Made by a program: the position numbers and the translations under genes
Source: Calliopsis andreniformis
Taxonomy: Eukaryota > Arthropoda > Insecta > Hymenoptera > Andrenidae
Reading direction: 5' to 3'
Assembly (NCBI RefSeq): GCF_051401765.1
Contig: NW_027480568.1
Location: forward strand, 1,054,001-1,118,000
Length of the DNA: 64,000 nucleotides
The notes under the pieces: model-generated
Told to the model about the DNA's origin: nothing
Database searches by the model: none
The model's input: only the letters and a program-made list of their open reading frames with translations
Part shown: positions 13,501-26,702 of the stretch, piece by piece
Layout of the letters: every line of letters starts with the position of its first letter
How positions within the stretch are numbered: position 1 is the first letter of the stretch

Positions 13501-14410
13501 GGATTGAGGATTGAGGATTGAGGATTGAGGACTGAAGACTGAGTATTGAGGATTGAAGATTGAGGATTGAGGAGTGAGTATTGAAGATTGAGGATTTGGG
13601 ACTGAGGATTGAAGATTGGGGTTTGAGGATTGAGGATTGAGGATTGAGGATGGAGGATTGAAGATTGAGGATTGGGTATTGTGGATTGAAGAATGAGTAT
13701 TGAGGATTGAGGATTGAGGATTGAGGATTGGAGATTGAGTATTGAGGATTGAAGATTGACGATTGAGGATTGAGGATTGAGGATTGAGGATTGAGGATTG
13801 AGGATTGAGGATTGAAGATTGAGTATTGAGGATTGAAGATTGAGGATTGTGGATTGAGGATTCACGATTGAGGATTGAAGATTGAGGATTGAGGATTGAG
13901 GATTGAGGATTGAGCATTGAAGATTGAGGATTCGGTGTTGAGGATTGAAGAATGAGTATTGAGTATTGAGTATTGAGGGTTGAGGATTGAGGATTGAGGA
14001 TTGAGGATTGAGGATTGAAGATCGAGTATTGAGGATTGAAGATTGAGGATTGAGGATTGAGGTTTGAGGATTGAGGATTGAGGATTGAGGTTTGAGTATT
14101 GAGGATTGAAGATTGAGTACTGAGGATTGAAGATTAAGATTGAGGATTGATGATTGAGGATTGAGGATTGAAGATTGAGGATTGAAGACTGAGTATTGAG
14201 GGTTGAGTGATGAGAATTGATGCTTGTGGATAGAGGTCTAAGGATTGCAGATTGAGTATTGAGTATTCAAGACTGTGAATTGATGATATTCTCTTGAGGA
14301 TTGAGGATTGACAACTGATTGTTGAGGACTGAGAGCTGAAGGTTGAGGATTCAGGATTGAGGATTCAGGATTGTGGATTGAGGATTGCGGATTGAGAATT
14401 GAAGATTGAG
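10533..14410 (+). repeat. Chimeric HOR unit B1 (A head, B body, A tail; 3,878 bp)
   Basis: The first ~1.5 kb (10533 to about 12030) follows A, including K at 10953 and the BamHI sequence at 11097. From about 12030 to 14202 it changes to a B body absent from A1-A3, recognisable by the 8-bp monomer TTTTAGGA at 13377 and by GACTGACGGTTG near 12590. From about 14203 it returns to the last ~200 bp of A through a hybrid K module, whose first half is A K1-like and second half A K3-like. The next A phase start is at 14411. Confidence 0.88.
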
Positions 14411-17400
14411 GATAGAGTATTGGGGGTTGTGGATTGAGGACGAGGACTGAGGGTTGAGTATTGATGTTTGAGGTCTGAGGATTGAGGGTTGAGGATTGAG
14501 AATTGAGGATTGAGGGTTGAAGATTGAGGATTGGGTATTGAGGATTGAAGAATGAGGATTGAGTACTGAGTATTGAGGATTGAGGATTGAAGATTGAGTA
14601 TTGAGCATTGAATATTGACGATTGAGGATTGAGGATTGAGGATTGAGGATTGAGGATTGAGGATTGAGGATTGAAGATTGAGTATTGAGGATTGAAGAGT
14701 GAGGATTGAGGATTGAGGTTTGAGGATTGAGGATTGAAGATTGAGTACTGAGGATTGAAGATTAAGATTGAGGATTGATGATTGAGGATTGAGGATTGAA
14801 GATTGAGGATTGGGGACTGAGTATTGAGGGTTGAGTGATGAGAATTGATGCTTGTGGATAGAGGTCTAAAGATTGCAGATTGAGTATTGAGTATTGAAAA
14901 CTGTGAATTGAGGATATTTTATTGAGGATTGAGGATTGACAACTGATAGTTGAGGACTTAGGGCTGAAGATTGAGGATCCAGGGTTGAGGATTCAGGATT
15001 GAGGTTTGAGGACTGAGGATTGAGGATTGAGGATTGAGGATTGAGGATTGAGGATTGAAGACTGAGGATTGGGTATTGAGGATTGAACATTGAGGATTGA
15101 GTGTTGAGGATAGAGGATTGAGGATTGAGGATTGAAGGTTGAATATTAATGACTGAATATTGAGGATTGAGGGTTGTGGATTGAGGACGAGGACTGAGGG
15201 TTGAGTATTGATGTTTGAAGTCTGAGGATTCAGGATTGAAGGTTGAGTATTGAGGATAGAAGATTGAGGATTGAGGATTGAAGATTAAGATTGAGGATTG
15301 AGGATTGAGGATTGAGGATTGAGGATTGAGGATTGAGGATTGAGGATTGAAGATTGAGGATTGCGTATTGAGGATAGAACATCGAGGATTGAGTATTGAG
15401 TATTGAGGATTGAAGATTGAGGATTGAGGATTGAGGATTGAGGATTGAGGGTTGGAGATTGAGTACTGAGGATTGAAGATTACGATTGACGATTGAGGAT
15501 TGAGGATTGAGGTTTGAGGATTGAGGATTGAGGATTGAAGATTGAGGATTGCGTATTGAGGATAGAACATTGAGGATTGAGGATTGAGTATTGAGGATTG
15601 AGGATTGAGGATTGAAGGTTGAATATTGATGATTGAAGATTGAGGATCGAGGATTGAGGGTTGTGGATTGAGGACGAGGACTGAGGGTTGAGTACTGATG
15701 TTTGAGGTCTGAGGATTGAGGATTGAGGATTGAGAATTGAGGATTGAGGATTGAGGATTGAAGATTGAGGATTGGGTGTTGAAGATTGAAGAATGAGGAT
15801 TGAGGATTGAGGATTGAGGATTGAGGATTGAAGATTGAGTATTGAGGATTGAATATTGAGGATTGAGGATTGAGGATTGAGCATTGAGGATTGAGGATTG
15901 GGGATAGAAGATTGAGGATTGGGTATTGCGGATTGAACATTGAGGATTGAGGATTGAGGATTGAGGATTGAGGACTGAAGATTGAATATTGATGATTGAA
16001 TATTGAGGATTGAGGATTGATGGTTGTGGATTGAGGACGAGGACTGAGGGTTGAGTATTGCTGTTTGAGGTCTGAGGATTGAGGATTGAGGATTGAGAAT
16101 TGAGGATTGAAGATTGAGGATTGAAGATTGAGAATTGGGTATTCAGGATTGAAGAATGAGGATTGAGGATTGAGGATTGAGTATTGAGGATTGAAGACTG
16201 AGTGTTGAGGGTTGAGTGATGAGAATTGATGTTTGTGGATAGAGATTTGAAGATTGCAGATTGAGTATTGAGTATTGAAAAGTGTGAATTGATGATATTC
16301 TCTTGAGGATTGAGGATTGACAACTGATTGTTGAGGACTGAGGGCTGAAGGTTGAGGATTCAGGATTGAGGATTCAGGATTGTGGATTGAGGATTGAGGA
16401 TTGAGAATTGAAGATTGAGCATTGAGTAATGGGGGTTGTGGATTGAGGACGAGGACTGAGGGTTGAGTATTGATGTTTGAGGTCTGAGGATTGAGGGTTG
16501 AGGATTGAGAATTGAGGATTGAGGATTGAAGATTGAGGATTGGGTACTGAGGATTGAAGAATGAGGATTGAGTATTGAGTATTGAGGATTGAGGACTGAG
16601 GATTGAGGATTGAAGATTGAGGATTAGGTATTGAGGATTGAAGAATGAGGATTGAGTATTGAGTATTGAGGATTGAGGATTGAAGATTGAGTATTGAGGA
16701 TTGAAGATTGACGATTGAGGATTGAGTATTGAGGATTGAGGATTGAGGATTGAGGATTGAGGATTGAAGATTGAGTATTGGGTATTGAAGATTGAGGATT
16801 GAGGATTGAGGATTGTGGATTGAGGATTGAAGATTGAGTATTGAGGATTGAAGATTGAGGATTGAGGATTGAGGATTGAGGATTGAGGATTGAGGATTGA
16901 GGATTGCGGATAGAAGATTGAGGATTGGGTATTGCGGATTGAACATTGAGGATTGAGGATTGAGGATTGAGGATTGAGGACTGAAGATTGAATATTGATG
17001 ATTGAATATTGAGGATTGAGGATTGATGGTTGTGGATTAAGGACGCGGACTGAGGGTTGAGTACTGCTGTTTGAGGTCTGAGGATTGAGGATTGAGGATT
17101 GAGAATTGAGGATTGAGGATTGAGGATTGAAGATTGAGAATTGGGTATTGAGGATTGAAGAATGAGGATTGAGGATTGAGGATTGAGGATTGAGCATTGA
17201 AGACTGAGTGCTGAGGGTTGAGTGATGAGAATTGATGTTTGTGGATAGAGATTTGAAGATTGCAGATTGAGTATTGAGTATCCAAGACTGTGAATTGATG
17301 ATATTCTCTTGAGGATTGAGGATTGACAACTGATTGTTGAGGACTGAGAGCTGAAGGTTGAGGATTCAGGATTGAGGATTCAGGATTGTGGATTGAGGAT

Positions 17401-17425
17401 TGCGGATTGAGAATTGAAGATTGAG
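14411..17425 (+). repeat. Deleted HOR unit A4 (3,015 bp)
   Basis: This is an A unit lacking exactly 496 bp. At 15280/15281 the sequence jumps from A position 870 to A position 1367, inside the motif GAGGATTGAAGATTAAG. The rest is collinear with A1, with K modules at 14831, 16212 and 17218 and the BamHI sequence at 14975. Both deletion ends fall in locally identical heptamers, as expected for unequal exchange or slippage. Confidence 0.9.
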
Positions 17426-20400
17426 GATAGAGTATTGGGGGTTGTGGATTGAGGACGAGGACTGAGGGTTGAGTATTGATGTTTGAGGTCTGAGGATTGA
17501 GGGTTGAGGATTGAGAATTGAGGATTGAGGGTTGAAGATTGAGGATTGGGTATTGAGGATTGAAGAATGAGGATTGAGTACTGAGTATTGAGGATTGAGG
17601 ATTGAAGATTGAGTATTGAGCATTGAATATTGACGATTGAGGATTGAGGATTGAGGATTGAGGATTGAGGATTGAGGATTGAGGATTGAAGATTGAGTAT
17701 TGAGGATTGAAGAGTGAGGATTGAGGATTGAGGTTTGAGGATTGAGGATTGAAGATTGAGTACTGAGGATTGAAGATTAAGATTGAGGATTGATTATTGA
17801 GGATTGAGGATTGAAGATTGAGGATTGGGGACTGAGTATTGAGGGTTGAGTGATGAGAATTGATGCTTGTGGATAGAGGTCTAAAGATTGCAGATTGAGT
17901 ATTGAGTATTGAAAACTGTGAATTGAGGATATTTTATTGAGGATTGAGGATTGACAACTGATAGTTGAGGACTTAGGGCTGAAGATTGAGGATCCAGGGT
18001 TGAGGATTCAGGATTGAGGTTTGAGGACTGAGGATTGAGGATTGAGGATTGAGGATTGAGGATTGAGGATTGAAGACTGAGGATTGGGTATTGAGGATTG
18101 AACATTGAGGATTGAGTGTTGAGGATAGAGGATTGAGGATTGAGGATTGAAGGTTGAATATTAATGACTGAATATTGAGGATTGAGGGTTGTGGATTGAG
18201 GACGAGGACTGAGGGTTGAGTATTGATGTTTGAAGTCTGAGGATTCAGGATTGAAGGTTGAGTATTGAGGATAGAAGATTGAGGATTGAGGATTGTCGAT
18301 TATGGATTGAGGATGAGGTCTGAGGGTTGAGGATTGAGGTTTGAGGACTGAGGACTGAGGATTGAGAATTGAGAATTGAGGATTGAGGATTGAGGATTGA
18401 AGATTGAGGATTGGGTATTGAGGATTGAAGAATGAGGATTGAGGATTGAGGATTGAGGATTGAGGATTGAAGATTGAGTATTGAGCATTGAAGCCTGACG
18501 ATTGAGGATTGAGAATTGAGGATTGAGGATTGAGGATGGAGGATTGAAGATTGAGTATTGAGGATTGAAGATTGAGGATCGAGGATTGAGGATTGAGGAT
18601 TGAGGATAGAGGATTGAAGAATGAGGATTGAGGATTGAGGATTGAGGATTGAGGATTGAAGAATGAGTATTGAGGATTGAAGATTGAGGATTGAGGAGTG
18701 AGTATTGAAGATTGAGGATTTGGGACTGAGGATTGAAGATTGGGGTTTGAGGATTGAGGATTGAGGATTGAGGATTGAGGGTTGATGATTGAAGATTAAG
18801 ATTGAGGATTGTGGATTGAGGATTGAGGATTGAGGATTGAGGATTGAGGATTGAGGATTGAAGATTGAGGATTGCGTATTGAGGATAGAACATTGAGGAT
18901 TGAGTATTGAGTATTGAGGATTGAAGATTGAGGATTGAGGATTGAGGATTGAGGATTGAGGGTTGGAGATTGAGTACTGAGGATTGAAGATTACGATTGA
19001 CGATTGAGGATTGAGGATTGAGGTTTGAGGATTGAGGATTGAGGATTGAAGATTGAGGATTGCGTATTGAGGATAGAACATTGAGGATTGAGGATTGAGT
19101 ATTGAGGATTGAGGATTGAGGATTGAAGGTTGAATATTGATGATTGAAGATTGAGGATCGAGGATTGAGGGTTGTGGATTGAGGACGAGGACTGAGGGTT
19201 GAGTACTGATGTTTGAGGTCTGAGGATTGAGGATTGAGGATTGAGAATTGAGGATTGAGGATTGAGGATTGAAGATTGAGGATTGGGTGTTGAAGATTGA
19301 AGAATGAGGATTGAGGATTGAGGATTGAGGATTGAGGATTGAAGATTGAGTATTGAGGATTGAATATTCAGGATTGAGGATTGAGGATTGAGCATTGAGG
19401 ATTGAGGATTGGGGATAGAAGATTGAGGATTGGGTATTGCGGATTGAACATTGAGGATTGAGGATTGAGGATTGAGGATTGAGGACTGAAGATTGAATAT
19501 TGATGATTGAATATTGAGGATTGAGGATTGATGGTTGTGGATTGAGGACGAGGACTGAGGGTTGAGTATTGCTGTTTGAGGTCTGAGGATTGAGGATTGA
19601 GGATTGAGAATTGAGGATTGAAGATTGAGGATTGAAGATTGAGAATTGGGTATTCAGGATTGAAGAATGAGGATTGAGGATTGAGGATTGAGTATTGAGG
19701 ATTGAAGACTGAGTGTTGAGGGTTGAGTGATGAGAATTGATGTTTGTGGATAGAGATTTGAAGATTGCAGATTGAGTATTGAGTATTGAAAACTGTGAAT
19801 TGATGATATTCTCTTGAGGATTGAGGATTGACAACTGATTGTTGAGGACTGAGGGCTGAAGGTTGAGGATTCAGGATTGAGGATTCAGGATTGTGGATTG
19901 AGGATTGAGGATTGAGAATTGAAGATTGAGCATTGAGTAATGGGGGTTGTGGATTGAGGACGAGGACTGAGGGTTGAGTATTGATGTTTGAGGTCTGAGG
20001 ATTGAGGGTTGAGGATTGAGAATTGAGGATTGAGGATTGAAGATTGAGGATTGGGTACTGAGGATTGAAGAATGAGGATTGAGTATTGAGTATTGAGGAT
20101 TGAGGACTGAGGATTGAGGATTGAAGATTGAGGATTAGGTATTGAGGATTGAAGAATGAGGATTGAGTATTGAGTATTGAGGATTGAGGATTGAAGATTG
20201 AGTATTGAGGATTGAAGATTGACGATTGAGGATTGAGTATTGAGGATTGAGGATTGAGGATTGAGGATTGAAGATTGAAGATTGAGTATTGGGTATTGAA
20301 GATTGAGGATTGAGGATTGAGGATTGTGGATTGAGGATTGAAGATTGAGTATTGAGGATTGAAGATTGAGGATTGAGGATTGAGGATTGAGGATTGAGGA

Positions 20401-20936
20401 TTGAGGATTGAGGATTGCGGATAGAAGATTGAGGATTGGGTATTGCGGATTGAACATTGAGGATTGAGGATTGAGGATTGAGGATTGAGGACTGAAGATT
20501 GAATATTGATGATTGAATATTGAGGATTGAGGATTGATGGTTGTGGATTAAGGACGCGGACTGAGGGTTGAGTACTGCTGTTTGAGGTCTGAGGATTGAG
20601 GATTGAGGATTGAGAATTGAGGATTGAGGATTGAGGATTGAAGATTGAGAATTGGGTATTGAGGATTGAAGAATGAGGATTGAGGATTGAGGATTGAGGA
20701 TTGAGCATTGAAGACTGAGTGCTGAGGGTTGAGTGATGAGAATTGATGTTTGTGGATAGAGATTTGAAGATTGCAGATTGAGTATTGAGTATTGAAGACT
20801 GTGAATTGATGATATTCTCTTGAGGATTGAGGATTGACAACTGATTGTTGAGGACTGAGAGCTGAAGGTTGAGGATTCAGGATTGAGGATTCAGGATTGT
20901 GGATTGAGGATTGCGGATTGAGAATTGAAGATTGAG
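17426..20936 (+). repeat. Higher-order repeat unit A5 (3,511 bp)
   Basis: Full-length A unit with the same period and module order as A1. K modules lie at 17846, 19723 and 20729; the BamHI sequence is at 17990. It differs from A1 by scattered single bases, for example GATGATTGAAG for GAGGATTGAAG near 18784. Together with B1 and A4 it forms a 10,404-bp super-unit that begins again at 20937. Confidence 0.92.
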
Positions 20937-23900
20937 GATAGAGTATTGGGGGTTGTGGATTGAGGACGAGGACTGAGGGTTGAGTATTGATGTTTGAGGT
21001 CTGAGGATTGAGGGTTGAGGATTGAGAATTGAGGATTGAGGGTTGAAGATTGAGGATTGGGTATTGAGGATTGAAGAATGAGGATTGAGTACTGAGTATT
21101 GAGGATTGAGGATTGAAGATTGAGTATTGAGCATTGAATATTGACGATTGAGGATTGAGGATTGAGGATTGAGGATTGAGGATTGAGGATTGAGGATTGA
21201 AGATTGAGTATTGAGGATTGAAGAGTGAGGATTGAGGATTGAGGTTTGAGGATTGAGGATTGAAGATTGAGTACTGAGGATTGAAGATTAAGATTGAGGA
21301 TTGATGATTGAGGATTGAGGATTGAAGATTGAGGATTGGGGACTGAGTATTGAGGGTTGAGTGATGAGAATTGATGCTTGTGGATAGAGGTCTAAAGATT
21401 GCAGATTGAGTATTGAGTATTGAAAACTGTGAATTGAGGATATTTTATTGAGAATTGAGGATTGACAACTGATAGATGAGGACTTAGGGCTGAAGATTGA
21501 GGATCCAGGGTTGAGGATTCAGGATTGAGGTTTGAGGACTGAGGATTGAGGATTGAGGATTGAGGATTGAGGATTGAGGATTGAAGACTGAGGATTGGGT
21601 ATTGAGGATTGAACATTGAGGATTGAGTGTTGAGGATAGAGGATTGAGGATTGAGGATTGAAGGTTGAATATTAATGACTGAATATTGAGGATTGAGGGT
21701 TGTGGATTGAGGACGAGGACTGAGGGTTGAGTATTGATGTTTGAAGTCTGAGGATTCAGGATTGAAGGTTGAGTATTGAGGATAGAAGATTGAGGATTGA
21801 GGATTGTCGATTATGGATTGAGGATGAGGTCTGAGGGTTGAGGATTGAGGTTTGAGGACTGAGGACTGAGGATTGAGAATTGAGAATTGAGGATTGAGGA
21901 TTGAGGATTGAAGATTGAGGATTGGGTATTGAGGATTGAAGAATGAGGATTGAGGATTGAGGATTGAGGATTGAGGATTGAAGATTGAGTATTGAGCATT
22001 GAAGCCTGACGATTGAGGATTGAGAATTGAGGATTGAGGATTGAGGATGGAGGATTGAAGATTGAGTATTGAGGATTGAAGATTGAGGATCGAGGATTGA
22101 GGATTGAGGATTGAGGATAGAGGATTGAAGAATGAGGATTGAGGATTGAGGATTGAGGATTGAGGATTGAAGAATGAGTATTGAGGATTGAAGATTGAGG
22201 ATTGAGGAGTGAGTATTGAAGATTGAGGATTTGGGACTGAGGATTGAAGATTGGGGTTTGAGGATTGAGGATTGAGGATTGAGGATTGAGGGTTGAGGAT
22301 TGAAGATTAAGATTGAGGATTGAGGATTGAGGATTGAGGATTGAGGATTGAGGATTGAGGATTGAGGATTGAAGATTGAGGATTGCGTATTGAGGATAGA
22401 ACATTGAGGATTGAGTATTGAGTATTGAGGATTGAGGATTGAGGATTGAAGATTGAATATTGATGATTGAACATTGAGGATCGAGGATTGAGGGTTGTGG
22501 AATGAGGACGAGGACTGAGGGTTGAGTATTGGTGTTTGAGGTCTGAGGATTGAGGATTGAGGATTGAGGATTGAGGATTGATGATTGAGGATTGAGGATT
22601 GAAGATTGAGGATTGGGTATTGAGGATTGATGAATGAGGATTGAGGATTGAGGATTGAGGATTGAGGATTGAAGATTGAGTATTGAGGATTGAAGGTTGA
22701 CGATTGAGGATTGAGGATTGAGGATTGAGGATTGAGGATTGAGGATTGAGGATTGAAGATTGAGTATTGAGGATTGAAGATTGAGGATTGTGGATTGAGG
22801 ATTGACGATTGAGGATTGAAGATTGAGGATTGAGGATTGAGGATTGAAGATTGAGGATTGGGTATTGAGGATTGAAGAATGAGGATTGAGTATTGAGTAT
22901 TGAGGATTGAGGATTGAGGATTGAGGATTGAAGATTGAGTATTGATGATTGAATATTGAGGGTTGAGGATTGAGGTTTGAGGATTGAGGACGAGGACTGA
23001 CGGTTGAGGATTGAGGTTTGAGGATCGAGTGTTGAGGATTGAGAGTTGAGGATTGAGGATTGAAGATTGAGTATTGAGGATTGAAGATTGAGAATTGAGG
23101 ATTGAGGATTGAGGATTGAGGATTGAGGATTGAGGATTGAGGATTGAAGATTGAGGATTGGGTATTGAGGATTGAGGATTGAGGATTGAAGATTGAGGAT
23201 AGGGTATTGAGGATTGAAGAATGATGATTGAGGATTGAAGATTGAGGATTGAGGATTGAGGATTGAGGATTGAGGATTGAGGATTGAGGATTGAGGATTG
23301 AAGATTGAGGATTGGGTATTGAGGATTGAGGATTGAGGATTGAAGATTGAGGATAGGGTATTGAGCATTGAAGAATGATGATTGACGATTGAGGATTGAG
23401 GATTGAGGATTGAATATTGAGTATTGTGGATTGAAGATCGACTGTTGAGGATTGCGAATTGAGGATTGAGGGTTGGGGATTGAGGATTGTAGATTGAAGA
23501 ATGAGGATTGAAGAATGAGGATTGGGGATTGAGTATTGAGCATGGAGGATTGAATATTGAGTATTGAGGATTGAATATTGAGGATGCAGGATTGAGGATT
23601 GAGGATTGAGGTTTGAGGACTGAGGACTGAGGATTGAGGATTGAGAATTGAGGATTGAGGATTGAGGATTGAAGATTGAGGATTGGGTATTGAGGATTGA
23701 AGAATGAGGATTGAGGATTGAGGATTGAGGATTGAGGATTGAGGATTGAAGATTGAGTATTGAGCATTGAAGCCTGACGATTTTAGGATTGAGGATTGAG
23801 GATTGAGGATTGAGGATGGAGGATTGAAGATTGAGTATTGAGGATTGAAGATTGAGGATCGAGGACTGAGGATTGAGGGTTGAGGATTGAGGATTGAAGA

Positions 23901-24606
23901 ATGAGGATTGAGGATTGAGGATTGAGGATTGAGGACTGAAGACTGAGTATTGAGGATTGAAGATTGAGGATTGAGGAGTGAGTATTGAAGATTGAGGATT
24001 TGGGACTGAGGATTGAAGATTGGGGTTTGAGGATTGAGGATTGAGGATTGAGGATGGAGGATTGAAGATTGAGGATTGGGTATTGTGGATTGAAGAATGA
24101 GTATTGAGGATTGAGGATTGAGGATTGAGGATTGGAGATTGAGTATTGAGGATTGAAGATTGACGATTGAGGATTGAGGATTGAGGATTGAGGATTGAGG
24201 ATTGAGGATTGAGGATTGAAGATTGAGTATTGAGGATTGAAGATTGAGGATTGTGGATTGAGGATTCACGATTGAGGATTGAAGATTGAGGATTGAGGAT
24301 TGAGGATTGAGGATTGAGCATTGAAGATTGAGGATTCGGTGTTGAGGATTGAAGAATGAGTATTGAGTATTGAGTATTGAGGGTTGAGGATTGAGGATTG
24401 AGGATTGAGGATTGAGGATTGAAGATCGAGTATTGAGGATTGAAGATTGAGGATTGAGGATTGAGGTTTGAGGATTGAGGATTGAGGATTGAGGTTTGAG
24501 TATTGAGGATTGAAGATTGAGTACTGAGGATTGAAGATTAAGATTGAGGATTGATGATTGAGGATTGAGGATTGAAGATTGAGGATTGGGGACTGAGTAT
24601 TGAGGG
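20937..24606 (+). repeat. Chimeric HOR unit B2
   Basis: Collinear with 10533-14202 at an exact offset of 10,404 bp: K at 21357, BamHI sequence at 21501, 8-bp TTTTAGGA monomer at 23781. It diverges from B1 just after the K module at 24607, where B1 goes back to an A tail and this copy goes into a C unit. Differences from B1 are single bases and small changes, such as GGATGCAGG for GGATTCAGG near 23584. Confidence 0.88.
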
Positions 24607-26702
24607 TTGAGTGATGAGAATTGATGCTTGTGGATAGAGGTCTAAGGATTGCAGATTGAGTATTGAGTATTGAAAACTGTGAATTGAGGATATTTTATTG
24701 AGGATTGAGGATTGAAGACTGAGGATTGGGTATTGAGGATTGAACATTGATGATTGAGTGTTGAGGATAGAGGATTGAGGATTGAGGATTGAAGGTTGAA
24801 TATTAATGACTGAATATTGAGGATTGAGGATTGAGGGTTGTGGATTGAGGACGAGGACTGAGGGTTGAGTATTGATGTTTGAAGTCTGAGGATTCAGGAT
24901 TGAAGGTTGAGTATTGAGGATAGAAGATTGAGGATTGAGGATTGTCGATTATGGATTGAGGATGAGGTCTGAGGGTTGAGGATTGAGGTTTGAGGACTGA
25001 GGACTGAGGATTGAGAATTGAGAATTGAGGATTGAGGATTGAGGATTGAAGATTGAGGATTGGGTATTGAGGATTGAAGGTTGACGATTGAGGATTGAGG
25101 ATTGAGGATTGAGGATTGATGATTGAGGATTGAGGAGTGAGTATTGAAGATTGAGGATTTGGGACTGAGGATTGAAGATTGGGGTTTGAGGATTGAGGAT
25201 TGAGGATTGAGGATTGAGGGTTGAGGATTGAAGATTAAGATTGAGGATTGAGGATTGAGGATTGAGGATTGAGGATTGAGGATTGAGGATTGAAGATTGA
25301 GGATTGCGTATTGAGGATAGAACATTGAGGATTGAGTATTGAGTATTGAGGATTGAGGGTTGAGGATTGAAGATTGAATATTGATGATTGAAGATTGAGG
25401 ATCGAGGATTGAGGGTTGTGGAATGAGGACGAGGACTGAGGGTTGAGTATTGGTGTTTGAGGTCTGAGGATTGAGGATTGAGGATTGAGGATTGAGGATT
25501 GAGGATTGAGGATTGAGGATTGAAGATTGAGGATTGGGTATTGAGGATTGATGAATGAGGATTGAGGATTGAGGATTGAGGATTGAGGATTGAGGATTGA
25601 AGATTGAGTATTGAGGATTGAAGGTTGACGATTGAGGATTGAGGATTGAGGATTGAGGATTGAGGATTGAGGATTGAGGATTGAAGATTGACTATTGAGG
25701 ATTGAAGATTGAGGATTGTGGATTGAGGATTGACGATTGAGGATTGAAGATTGAGGATTGAGGATTGAGGATTGAAGATTGAGGATTGGGTATTGAGGAT
25801 TGAAGAATGAGGATTGAGGATTGAGGATTGAGGATTGAGGATTGAAGGTTGAGTATTGAGCATTGACGCTTGACGATTTTAGGATTGAGGATTGAGGATT
25901 GAGGATTGAGGATGGAGGATTGAAGATTGAGTATTGAGGATTGAAGATTGAGGATCGAGGACTGAGGATTGAGGGTTGAGGATTGAGGATTGAAGAATGA
26001 GGGTTGAGGATTGAGGATTGAGGATTGAGGACTGAAGACTGAGTATTGAGGATTGAAGATTGAGGATTGAGGAGTGAGTATTGAAGATTGAGGATTTGGG
26101 ACTGAGGATTGAAGATTGGGGTTTGAGGATTGAGGATTGAGGATTGAGGATGGAGGATTGAAGATTGAGGATTGGGTATTGTGGATTGAAGAATGAGTAT
26201 TGAGGATTGAGGATTGAGGATTGAGGATTGGAGATTGAGTATTGAGGATTGAAGATTGACGATTGAGGATTGAGGATTGAGGATTGAGGATTGAGGATTG
26301 AGGAATGAGGATTGAAGATTGAGTATTGAGGATTGAAGATTGAGGATTGTGGATTGAGGATTCACGATTGAGGATTGAAGATTGAGGATTGAGGATTGAG
26401 GATTGAGGATTGAGCATTGAAGATTGAGGATTCGGTGTTGAGGATTGAAGAATGAGTATTGAGTATTGAGTATTGAGGGTTGAGGATTGAGGATTGAGGA
26501 TTGAGGATTGAGGATTGAAGATCGAGTATTGAGGATTGAAGATTGAGGATTGAGGATTGAGGTTTGAGGATTGAGGATTGAGGATTGAGGTTTGAGTATT
26601 GAGGATTGAAGATTGAGTACTGAGGATTGAAGATTAAGATTGAGGATTGATGATTGAGGATTGAGGATTGAAGATTGAGGATTGGGGACTGAGTATTGAG
26701 GG
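24607..26702 (+). repeat. Chimeric HOR unit C1 (2,096 bp)
   Basis: Starts at the K module at 24607. The A-derived head lacks 119 bp (17 heptamers) relative to A positions 530-648, which removes the BamHI sequence and the TGACAACTGAT segment. After about 25075 it continues with B-body sequence, including TTTTAGGA at 25877. The distance to the next K (26703) and between TTTTAGGA markers (23781 to 25877) is 2,096 bp in both cases. Confidence 0.83.
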
